Assembly: GCA_005877705.1 (NCBI GenBank)
Contig: VBNY01000077.1
Coordinates: 1-15,638 of the forward strand
Source: Gammaproteobacteria bacterium
Lineage (GTDB): Bacteria > Pseudomonadota > Gammaproteobacteria > Steroidobacterales > Steroidobacteraceae
Direction: 5' to 3'
DNA length: 15,638 nt
The notes under the pieces were generated by a model. It was not told where the DNA came from and did not search any database. It saw only the letters and a program-made list of their open reading frames with translations. Each line of letters starts with the position of its first letter. Positions within the stretch are counted from its first letter, which is position 1. Shown in pieces: positions 1-9,761 of this stretch. Made by a program: the position numbers and the translations under genes.

Positions 1-1
1 C

Positions 2-3442
<3,441 letters not shown>

Positions 3443-3454
3443 AGAGGCTGCAAC

Positions 3455-5161
3455 GTGCCGCAGGCCCACGCCCGCATCCTGATAGTCGACGACCTTCCGG
3501 AGAAGCTGCTCGTATACCGCACGCTGCTCGAGGATCTCGACGCCGAGATCGTCATGGCGCACTCCGGGACGGAAGCGCTCAAGTGCGTGCTCGAGGGCGA
3601 GTTTGCGGTCATCCTGCTCGATGTCAACATGCCGGACATCGACGGGCTCGAGACCGCCAACCTCATGCGGCGGCACAAGAACGCGCGCCACACGCCCATC
3701 ATCTTCATCACCGCCTACGCGGATGAGATGCAGACCGCGCGCGGCTATGAGCTCGGCGCGGTCGATTACATCCTCTCGCCGGTGCTCGCCCCGGTGCTGC
3801 GCACCAAGGTGCGCGTGTTCGTCGACCTGTATGAGACGCGCGCCGCCCTGGCACGCTCCAACCAGGAGCTCGAATCGCGCGTCATGGAGCGCACCGCCGA
3901 GCTGCAAAGGAGCAACGAGCGTCTGCAGGCCGAGATCGCCGAGCGCCTGCGGGTGGAGAACGAGCGCGAGGCGTTGCTGGCGCGCGAGACGGTGCTGCGC
4001 GTGGAAGCCGAGGAGCTGAGCCGGCTCAAGGACGAGTTCCTCGCGACGATGTCGCACGAGCTGCGCACGCCGCTCAATGCGATCTTCGGTTGGATCACGC
4101 TGTTGCGCACGCGCCGCCTGGATGAGGCCACTCAGGCGCGCGCGCTCGAGACCATCGAGCGCAATGCCCGCGCCCAGAAGCGCCTCATCGAAGACCTGCT
4201 CGACGTGTCGCGAATCGTTACCGGCAAGGTGACACTGGAGCTCGCCACGGTCGAGCCGCGACGCGCCGTCGAGGCGGCGCTCGAGACAATGCATCCGGCC
4301 GCGCAGGCGAAGGGTCTCAAGATCGTGCCGCTGCTCGACACCGGCGCGGGGACCGTGCGCGGTGATTTCGCACGCCTGCAGCAGATCGTGTGCAACCTGC
4401 TGTCGAACGCGATCAAGTTCACGCCGACCGATGGACAGGTCGAGGTCTGCCTCGCCCGCCGCAACGGTGAGATCGAGATCAGCGTCAGCGACAACGGTCA
4501 GGGCATCAAGCCCGAGTTCCTGCCGCATGTATTTGACCGCTTCCGGCAGGAGGACGGCTCCATAAGCAGGCGCCACGGAGGGCTGGGGCTCGGGCTCGCG
4601 ATCGTGCGGCACCTGGTGGAGCTGCACGCCGGCACGGTGGAGGCCCACAGCGACGGGGAGGGTAAGGGAGCGCATTTTGTCGTACGGCTGCCGGCGCGCG
4701 ATGCGGTCGGGCAGCCTCGGCCCGCGGACACCCCTGCGAGCGGCGTCCTGACATCCGCGATGCTGTCAAACGTGCGGGTGCTCGTTGTGGACGACGACCC
4801 CAGTTCCCGGGAGCTGATGACCGGAATGCTGGAGGGATACGGCGCCCGGGTGAGCCTGGCCGAGAGCGGGCAGGCGGCGCTCACCGTGCTGTTCGCGCAA
4901 CGGCCGGATGTGCTCATCGCCGATCTCGGGATGCCCGGGATGGACGGCTATGCGCTCATCGAGCAGGTGCGGGCGCTCGATCCGGATTTCGGGGGACAGA
5001 CGCCCGCGATCGCGGTGACGGCGCATGCCTCGGCGCAGGACCGGCTGAAGGCGCTGCAGGCGGGATACCAGAATCATGTCGCGAAGCCCGTGGAGCCGGA
5101 GGAACTGGCGATCGTCATCGCCAGCCTCACGGGGGGCGCCGCCCAGGATAAGCGGGCGTAA
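3455..5161 (+). CDS. Hybrid histidine kinase, REC-HisKA-HATPase-REC
   Basis: This 568-residue soluble protein starts at GTG 3455, which has a GAGAGG ribosome-binding sequence just upstream and lies 12 nt after the preceding kinase stop. Domains: N-terminal receiver (about 5-125, VDD acidic pair, acceptor Asp56 in LLDVNMPDIDG), coiled coil (about 128-190), HisKA (SHELRTPLNA, His201), HATPase_c (CNLLSNAIKF, DNGQGI, GGLGLGLAIV, about 300-415), and a C-terminal receiver (VVDDD, acceptor Asp490 in IADLGMPGMDG, KP near the end). No transmembrane segment is visible. In the first receiver the conserved Lys of the K-P motif is Ser108 (YILSP). An N-terminal receiver suggests the kinase is controlled by phosphotransfer from another kinase, plausibly its operon partner; that link is inference. 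The stop codon directly abuts the stop of the opposite-strand oxidoreductase. Confidence 0.95.
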   Translation: MPQAHARILIVDDLPEKLLVYRTLLEDLDAEIVMAHSGTEALKCVLEGEFAVILLDVNMPDIDGLETANLMRRHKNARHTPIIFITAYADEMQTARGYELGAVDYILSPVLAPVLRTKVRVFVDLYETRAALARSNQELESRVMERTAELQRSNERLQAEIAERLRVENEREALLARETVLRVEAEELSRLKDEFLATMSHELRTPLNAIFGWITLLRTRRLDEATQARALETIERNARAQKRLIEDLLDVSRIVTGKVTLELATVEPRRAVEAALETMHPAAQAKGLKIVPLLDTGAGTVRGDFARLQQIVCNLLSNAIKFTPTDGQVEVCLARRNGEIEISVSDNGQGIKPEFLPHVFDRFRQEDGSISRRHGGLGLGLAIVRHLVELHAGTVEAHSDGEGKGAHFVVRLPARDAVGQPRPADTPASGVLTSAMLSNVRVLVVDDDPSSRELMTGMLEGYGARVSLAESGQAALTVLFAQRPDVLIADLGMPGMDGYALIEQVRALDPDFGGQTPAIAVTAHASAQDRLKALQAGYQNHVAKPVEPEELAIVIASLTGGAAQDKRA

Positions 5162-6136
5162 TCACGGCACCAGGACTGTCGAGCCCGTGGTCCGGCGCGC
5201 TTCCAGGTCGCGATGCGCTTCGGCGGCCTCGGCGAGTGGATACGTCTGGCCGATGCGCACACGCACGGCCTTGCTCTTGACGACGGCGAACAGCTCGCGC
5301 GCCCCGGCCTCGAGGTCCGAGCGCTTGGCGATGTAGCTGAAAAGCGTGGGGCGCGTCAGAAACAGCGAGCCGCGCTTGCTGAGCTCGAGCGGGCTGACGG
5401 CGGGCGGCGGGCCGGAGGCGTTGCCGTAGGTCACCATCATGCCGAGTGGGCGCAGGCAGTCGAGCGACTCCATGAAGGTGTCCTTGCCGACGGAGTCGTA
5501 GACGACCGCGACGCCCTCCCCCTTGGTGATCTGCTTGACGCCCGCCGGCACCTCGTCGCGGCCGGAGATCAACACGTGCTTGCAGCCGTGCTTGCGGGCA
5601 AGATCCGCCTTGGGGTCGCTGCCGACTACACCGATGACCTGGGCGCCGAGCGCTTTCGCCCACTGACACAGGATCACGCCTACGCCGCCCGCGGCCGCGT
5701 GCACGAGAAGCGTGTCGCCACGCGCGACCCGGTAGGTGCGCCTCAAGAGGTAGTACGCCGTGAGCCCCTTCAGCATCAGCGCGGCGGCCTGCTCGTCGGA
5801 GATGCCCTTCGGGACTTTTACGAGTCGCTCGGCCGCGATGTTGCGCACCTCGCTGTAGGCGCCCGGCTTCGGCGCCAGGTAGGCGACGCGATCGCCGACC
5901 CGGAATCCGCGAACCTTGCGCCCGAGAGCGACGATGACCCCGGCGGCTTCACGTCCCAGGCCGCTCGGTAGCTCGCCGGGGTACAGCCCCGTGCGATCGT
6001 AAACATCGATGTAGTTCAGCCCGATGGCCGTGTGGCGCACCTGGGCCTCATCGGGAGCGGGCTTGCCCGGATCGAAGTCTTCGAAGCGCAGGACTTCTGG
6101 ACCGCCGTGCTCGTGGAAGCGAATGGCCTTGGGCAT
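5162..6136 (-). CDS. NADPH:quinone oxidoreductase, zeta-crystallin type (MDR superfamily)
   Basis: The 324-residue protein resembles E. coli Qor (about 327 residues) along its whole length. It has a GroES-like N-terminal domain starting PKAIRFHEHGGPEVL, a NYIDVYDRTGLYP segment, the G-REAAG-V segment, and a Rossmann NADPH site AAAGGVG at residues 147-153 followed by CQWAKALGA. The zinc-binding residues of true alcohol dehydrogenases are absent, as expected for zinc-independent quinone reductases. It should reduce quinones or enones with NADPH in the cytoplasm. I chose ATG 6136 because it gives the family N-terminus; in-frame ATGs at 6163 and 6172 would add 9 or 12 unconserved residues. No strong Shine-Dalgarno is seen. 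It is convergent with the kinase operon with no spacer, and lies downstream of the P-II gene across a repeat-filled gap. Confidence 0.93.
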   Translation of the reverse strand: MPKAIRFHEHGGPEVLRFEDFDPGKPAPDEAQVRHTAIGLNYIDVYDRTGLYPGELPSGLGREAAGVIVALGRKVRGFRVGDRVAYLAPKPGAYSEVRNIAAERLVKVPKGISDEQAAALMLKGLTAYYLLRRTYRVARGDTLLVHAAAGGVGVILCQWAKALGAQVIGVVGSDPKADLARKHGCKHVLISGRDEVPAGVKQITKGEGVAVVYDSVGKDTFMESLDCLRPLGMMVTYGNASGPPPAVSPLELSKRGSLFLTRPTLFSYIAKRSDLEAGARELFAVVKSKAVRVRIGQTYPLAEAAEAHRDLEARRTTGSTVLVP

Positions 6137-6188
6137 GCTCGAAGGATAGCGCCCCTCGCCCATGGAAAGCACGAGGGAGCCATTGGGC

Positions 6189-6446
6189 TTGCCGCGCCGG
6201 AACCGGCATGCTGTTCGCGGGCAGTCGCCCTAGGCCAAAAAGCAAGACTGATGCTGTATGGTTCCGCGGTGCGCACGAGCCAGTTGGCGGCACAGGGAGC
6301 CACGCCTTTTGCCCGCGGGGATGCAAACGCTCTAGGCGCGCTCGCTGAAATTGCCGCGCCGGAACCGGCATGCTATTCGCGAGTAAAAGCCACGCCTTTT
6401 ACTCGCGTGCCGGATAACGCTCTAGGCGCGCTCGCTGAAATTGCCG
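6189..6446. repeat. Two imperfect copies of a structured intergenic repeat
   Basis: The gap between the quinone reductase and P-II genes (6137-6463) has no credible gene and is mostly repeat. A 24-bp left segment (starts TTGCCGCGCCGG) occurs at 6189-6212 and 6351-6374. A 13-bp AGCCACGCCTTTT occurs at 6298 and 6388. A 31-bp right segment (starts AACGCTCTAGG) occurs at 6326-6356 and 6416-6446. The left parts are 162 nt apart and the right parts 90 nt apart, so copy 1 carries about 72 extra nt in its middle. Copy 2 forms a perfect 12-bp hairpin (6378-6389 with 6396-6407, 6-nt loop), extended by CCGGCA (6365-6370) with TGCCGG (6408-6413). At the homologous place copy 1 pairs 6216-6223 with 6310-6317 using different but compensating bases. 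This looks like a mobile or REP-like palindromic element; its identity is unknown. Confidence 0.8.
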
Positions 6447-6460
6447 AAGGCAATTTCAGC
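6434..6460 (-). terminator. Perfect 12-bp hairpin just downstream of the P-II gene
   Basis: GCTGAAATTGCC (6434-6445) and GGCAATTTCAGC (6449-6460) are perfect inverted arms around a 3-nt loop. The hairpin starts 3 nt past the P-II stop codon on the minus strand. There is no following U-tract, so it is not a textbook intrinsic terminator; it may act as a 3'-end stabiliser or weak terminator. One arm is the end of the neighbouring intergenic repeat, so it may instead be a repeat end. Confidence 0.5.
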
Positions 6461-6463
6461 CAA

Positions 6464-6802
6464 TTAAAGAGCAGCGTCGTCCGTCTCGCCGGTGCGGATA
6501 CGAATCACGCGATCGATGTCGGTGATGAAGATCTTGCCGTCGCCGACCTTGCCCGTCTTGGCGGACTTCAGAACGGCATCGACCACCTGATCGACCAGCT
6601 CGCCGCGCACGGCGACCTCGATGCGCGTCTTGGGAACGAAGTCGACCACGTACTCGGCGCCGCGATACAACTCCGTGTGGCCTCGCTGGCGCCCGAAGCC
6701 CTTCACTTCGGTGACCGTCATGCCCGAGACGCCGATGTCGGACAGTGCGGCACGCACGTCATCGAGCTTGAACGGTTTGATGATCGCTGTGACGAGTTTC
6801 AT
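6464..6802 (-). CDS. glnK: P-II family nitrogen regulatory protein (GlnK/GlnB)
   Basis: The 112-residue protein has exactly the family length. It starts MKLVTAIIKPFKLDDVR and has the T-loop VKGFGRQRGHTELYRGAEY with uridylylation site Tyr51 (YRGAEY, residues 46-51), plus the C-terminal signature TGKVGDGKIF and IRIRTGE. P-II trimers sense ATP/ADP and 2-oxoglutarate. In proteobacteria they are uridylylated by GlnD and control NtrB, GlnE and the AmtB ammonium channel. The start at 6802 has a GGAGAG ribosome-binding sequence; an in-frame ATG at 6832 would add 10 unconserved residues. An upstream sigma-54 promoter and NtrC-like sites suggest the nitrogen-regulated GlnK paralogue, as does the MKLVT start. 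However, no amtB follows, so the choice between GlnK and GlnB stays open. Confidence 0.96.
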   Translation of the reverse strand: MKLVTAIIKPFKLDDVRAALSDIGVSGMTVTEVKGFGRQRGHTELYRGAEYVVDFVPKTRIEVAVRGELVDQVVDAVLKSAKTGKVGDGKIFITDIDRVIRIRTGETDDAAL

Positions 6803-6874
6803 GTGCGAGCTCTCCATCGGGTTTCGAGGCATTATTTATCGGCAGCATGCTTGCTACCGCGGCGGGAACCATTT

Positions 6875-6890
6875 TGCACCTTTCGTGCCA
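6875..6890 (-). promoter_or_regulatory. Sigma-54 (RpoN) promoter for the P-II gene
   Basis: On the minus strand the sequence TGGCACGAAAGGTGCA matches the sigma-54 consensus TGGCACG-N4-TTGCA at all fixed positions but one (G for T in the -12 element). The invariant GG and GC are exactly 10 nt apart. The predicted start of transcription is near 6864, about 60 nt before the P-II ATG. Sigma-54 promoters need an enhancer-binding activator, and candidate NtrC sites lie upstream. Confidence 0.8.
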
Positions 6891-6954
6891 CGGCGCCGAA
6901 CGCGTGTAAATCACTATAGTTCCACCGATGATTCGCCGGCGCCGATCGCCCGCC

Positions 6955-6969
6955 GCACCATCGTGGCGC
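6955..6969 (-). promoter_or_regulatory. Candidate NtrC-binding site, proximal
   Basis: GCACCA-TCG-TGGCGC (plus-strand reading) matches the NtrC dyad GCACCA-N3-TGGTGC at 11 of 12 positions. Its centre is about 98 bp upstream of the predicted sigma-54 start, within the usual enhancer range. Assignment to NtrC is inferred from the consensus and the P-II context. Confidence 0.6.
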
Positions 6970-6986
6970 GACGCATTGAGGCGCTT

Positions 6987-7001
6987 GCCCATCGCTGGTG
7001 C
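6987..7001 (-). promoter_or_regulatory. Candidate NtrC-binding site, distal and weaker
   Basis: The right half TGGTGC (6996-7001) is perfect and is followed by A, but the left half GCCCAT matches only about 3 of 6 positions. Its centre is 32 bp (three helical turns) from the proximal site, the same spacing as the paired NtrC sites of the E. coli glnA enhancer. That phasing is the main reason to list it. Confidence 0.4.
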
Positions 7002-7038
7002 AGCGAGGGCGGCTGCCCATAGGCTATGCTGCAAGCGG

Positions 7039-8262
7039 ATGTTTGACCAAATCGTGATCGTCGGAGCCGGTCAGGCCGCTGCCCAAGCGGTCGATACACT
7101 ACGCCGCAAAGGCTTTACGGGGAAGCTCGCCGTGGTCGGCGACGAGCCGTGGCTGCCGTACCAACGCCCGCCGTTATCCAAGAAGTATCTGGCCGGTGCG
7201 CTCGAGCGTGACCGTCTGGTGATCCGCCCGGCGCAATTTTATGCCGAGCACTCGGTGCAGACGCACCTCGGCCGCCGCGTCGAGGAGATCTCGAGACCGG
7301 AGCAGCGTGTCCGCCTCGACGATGGAACGACGCTTGCCTATGACGCGCTGCTGCTGGCGACCGGCAGCCGCCCGCGCAAGCTCCCCGCCCCCGGCACCCA
7401 CCTCGGCGGCGTGCATATGCTGCGCACGATCGCCGATGTCGAGCGGATTCGGGCCGACCTGCAGCGGGGGCGGCGCCTGGTGATCGTCGGAGGCGGCTAC
7501 ATCGGCCTCGAGGCCGCCGCCACCGCGCGCGAGCTTGGGCTGGATGTGACCGTGCTCGAGATGGCCGATCGAGTCATGAATCGCGTCACGTGTACCGAGG
7601 TGTCGGCCTTCTATGCAGCGGAGCATGCACGGCACGGAGTACGCATCCTGTGCAATTCGGGAGTTCGCGCGCTCGCCGGGGACAGCGTATCCGGCAGGGT
7701 CCGCGCGGTGCTGACGGAGGACGGCGCCGAACATCCGGCGGATGTCGTGATCATCGGGGTGGGCGTAGCGCCAGTCGAGGAGCTGGCGGTCGCTGCCGCC
7801 ATCGAGTGCTCGAACGGGATCGTCGTGGATGAGCGCTGCCGCACCTCGGACCCGTCGATTTACACCGCCGGGGACTGCACCAATCATCACAGCCCGCATT
7901 ACGGGCGGCGCCTACGCCTCGAGTCGGTAGACAACGCGTTCGAGCAAGGCTCGAGCGCGGCACTCAATCTGCTCGGAGCTGCAACGGTCCACGACAAGGT
8001 GCCGTGGTTCTGGTCGGATCAGTACGACCTGAAGCTCATCATCGTCGGGATATCCCACGGGCACGACGCGCTCATCACGCGCGGCAATCCCGCGTCACAC
8101 AGCTTCAGCGCCTGCTATCTGCGCGGCGGCGAGCTGATCGCGCTCGACAGTATCAATAGTCCCAGGGACCAGATGGCGGCGCGCAAACTCATCGCCGCGC
8201 GTGCACGGCCGAACCTCGACAAGCTCGCGGACCCGGGCATCGCGCTCAAGGATTGCGTGTGA
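7039..8262 (+). CDS. FAD-dependent ferredoxin/rubredoxin reductase-type oxidoreductase
   Basis: The 407-residue flavoprotein has a Pyr_redox_2 fold and a C-terminal Reductase_C-like domain, as in putidaredoxin, rhodocoxin and Rieske-type ferredoxin reductases. Visible motifs are the FAD-binding GAGQAA near the N-terminus, the YQRPPLSK segment, LLATGSRPR, a second Rossmann site GGGYIGLEAA (151-160) for NAD(P)H, and the FAD-contacting IYTAGDC (274-280). The C-terminal part begins around VPWFWSDQYDLKL. It should pass electrons from NAD(P)H to a small iron-sulfur protein serving a monooxygenase or dioxygenase, but no ferredoxin, P450 or oxygenase gene is in the window. I chose ATG 7039 because FDQIVIVGAG is the family start; ATG 6928 would add 37 Arg/Ala-rich residues overlapping the NtrC-like sites. 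It is divergent from the P-II gene. Confidence 0.93.
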   Translation: MFDQIVIVGAGQAAAQAVDTLRRKGFTGKLAVVGDEPWLPYQRPPLSKKYLAGALERDRLVIRPAQFYAEHSVQTHLGRRVEEISRPEQRVRLDDGTTLAYDALLLATGSRPRKLPAPGTHLGGVHMLRTIADVERIRADLQRGRRLVIVGGGYIGLEAAATARELGLDVTVLEMADRVMNRVTCTEVSAFYAAEHARHGVRILCNSGVRALAGDSVSGRVRAVLTEDGAEHPADVVIIGVGVAPVEELAVAAAIECSNGIVVDERCRTSDPSIYTAGDCTNHHSPHYGRRLRLESVDNAFEQGSSAALNLLGAATVHDKVPWFWSDQYDLKLIIVGISHGHDALITRGNPASHSFSACYLRGGELIALDSINSPRDQMAARKLIAARARPNLDKLADPGIALKDCV

Positions 8263-8308
8263 ACGCGGTGCGCCTGCCTGCATAGTCCGGCCGAAGTGGT
8301 GCTGGTGT

Positions 8309-8329
8309 CCCGCGCACGCAACGCGCGGG
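8309..8329 (+). terminator. GC-rich hairpin after the reductase gene
   Basis: CCCGCGC (8309-8315) and GCGCGGG (8323-8329) form a 7-bp stem with a 7-nt loop, 46 nt after the reductase stop. No T-run follows, so any terminator role is tentative. Confidence 0.25.
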
Positions 8330-8344
8330 CCGCGCACGACTGAA

Positions 8345-8362
8345 TTCACGCGCACGCGTGAA
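8345..8362. promoter_or_regulatory. 18-bp perfect palindrome, possible operator
   Basis: TTCACGCG-CA-CGCGTGAA has perfect 8-bp arms around 2 bp. It lies in the 203-nt gap (8263-8465) between the reductase and protease genes, about 104 bp before the protease start. Its size and symmetry fit a dimeric repressor or activator site; the protein is not known. An AT-rich TATAGA hexamer at 8419-8424 could be the -10 of the protease promoter, but I see no good -35. Confidence 0.4.
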
Positions 8363-8465
8363 GGACCGCACAGCGTGGCCAAGGCACGTGTGACGGCATC
8401 AACGGCCGCAGCGGCGGATATAGATAAGTATGCCGCACCGGCCAGAAAGCCGGCACTCAGAGGCT

Positions 8466-9761
8466 ATGTCAAATCGCACGCGCAGCACGTCGTTAGCGGC
8501 ATTCGTCTGTCTGGCACTCGCCGAGGCGGCGACGGCGGCGCCGTCTTTCCAGGTTCTCTATCACGAACGTCTCGAGCTCACCGCTCGCGCCGGCTCCGGC
8601 GGACAGCAACACCTGAGCTTTGAGGCTTACGGCCGGCGCTTCGAGCTCGCTCTCGAACCGAACGAAGATATCGTGCGTGCCGTGCCGGCCGACCGAGACG
8701 ATATCCAACCGTTGCGCGGAACCATCGAGGGCCAGCCCGGCTCATGGGTTCGGTTGACGCGCAGCCGCGGCGCCTGGCGAGGCGTGCTCTCGGATGGCGG
8801 CGAGCTGTATGCAATCGAGCCCGCGGCCGAGGTTGCACGGGTTGCCGTACAGCCGCTCGCCGCTCCCTCCGGCTCGACGCCAGTCATGTACCGGTTCGCG
8901 GACGCGCTCATGCCGCCCGGCGCTGCCTCTTGCGGGACGCTCCCGGATGAGAGCGGCTCGTCCACCTCGGACAAAGCCAGCGCGCGCTCGGCGTATGAGG
9001 CCCTCACTAGCGAGCTCATTACGCAATCCGCGCAGGCGCCCACGCGCCGGCTCCTGGTGAGCGTGGTTGCCGACCACCAATTCACGGACGCGATTGGCGA
9101 CGACCCGGAGGGCGCAATCATTGCGCGCATGGACATTGTCGACGGCATCTTCTCGGCGCAAGTCGGCGTAAAGATCGCCTTGGCCCCGCTCACAGTGTTC
9201 CGCCACGCGCCGGAGCCTTTCACGGCAACCTCAGTCCCGGTCGACCTGCTGGCCGAAGTGAGCCGTTATCGAGGGCGGTCCGCGCCGCTTGATACGGGCG
9301 TGACGCACCTCATGACGGGACGGAGCCTGAACGGCACGATCGTCGGAATCGCTTACGTCGGGTCCGTATGCAATGGCGATACCGCAGTCAGCCTGTCCGA
9401 GGGCACGCTCTCGACGACTGAGTCGGCTCTCATCGCGGCACACGAGCTCGCACACAACTTCAACGCCCCGCACGACGGCCAGCCCGGCGCGTGCGCGACG
9501 ACTCCGCAGACGTTCCTGATGGCGCCGCGTATCAACTTCAGCAACCAGTTCTCCGAGTGCAGCCTGCGGCAGATCGCCACCACGGCCGCGGTCGCGCAGT
9601 GCCTTACCGACATCGCGCCGCCGCCCGCAGGCTCGTTCAGCCAAGTCGTCGCGGGCGGTGGAGACGCAGGAGCAGGCCCCGGCGGCGGCGGGCGCCTGGA
9701 TATCGTCCTGCTGGCGCTGTTGAGTGCCGTGCTGGTGGCGAGGCGAGCGGCTGTTAGCTGA
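8466..9761 (+). CDS. Secreted reprolysin-like (M12B) zinc metalloprotease with C-terminal sorting tail
   Basis: The 431-residue preproprotein starts with a signal peptide (basic NRTR, hydrophobic LAAFVCLALAEAATA, cleavage near ATAA-PS). Residues about 28-130 resemble the M12B propeptide, with GTIEGQPGSWVRLTRSRG typical of it. The catalytic domain begins about residue 195 (RRLLVSVVAD) and carries THLMTGRSLNGTIVGIAYVG. The zinc site HELAHNFNAPHD (His326, Glu327, His330, His336) is followed by a Met-turn FLMAP at Met352 and SNQFSECS. The usual Gly of HExxHxxGxxHD is Asn333. The C-terminus is Gly-rich, then a hydrophobic segment (LDIVLLALLSAVLVA), then RR, like a GlyGly-CTERM membrane-anchoring and processing signal. 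It should be exported, anchored and perhaps later released. ATG 8466 places the signal peptide at the N-terminus; ATG 8430 would add 12 residues. The 3' end overlaps pyruvate carboxylase by 8 nt. Confidence 0.9.
   Translation: MSNRTRSTSLAAFVCLALAEAATAAPSFQVLYHERLELTARAGSGGQQHLSFEAYGRRFELALEPNEDIVRAVPADRDDIQPLRGTIEGQPGSWVRLTRSRGAWRGVLSDGGELYAIEPAAEVARVAVQPLAAPSGSTPVMYRFADALMPPGAASCGTLPDESGSSTSDKASARSAYEALTSELITQSAQAPTRRLLVSVVADHQFTDAIGDDPEGAIIARMDIVDGIFSAQVGVKIALAPLTVFRHAPEPFTATSVPVDLLAEVSRYRGRSAPLDTGVTHLMTGRSLNGTIVGIAYVGSVCNGDTAVSLSEGTLSTTESALIAAHELAHNFNAPHDGQPGACATTPQTFLMAPRINFSNQFSECSLRQIATTAAVAQCLTDIAPPPAGSFSQVVAGGGDAGAGPGGGGRLDIVLLALLSAVLVARRAAVS

Noticed and set aside
6189..6446. CRISPR array in the repeat region
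   Set aside because: There are only two unequal copies with internal hairpins, no regular repeat-spacer pattern and no cas genes.
6032..6919. 295-residue frame spanning the repeat region and opposite the P-II gene
   Set aside because: It reads through the quinone reductase start, both repeat copies and the antisense of a certain P-II gene; its internal peptide repeats come from the DNA repeats.
6915..6920. TATAGT as a sigma-70 -10 box for the ferredoxin reductase gene
   Set aside because: No -35 element is found at a suitable distance, and it is over 100 nt from the chosen start; support is too weak.
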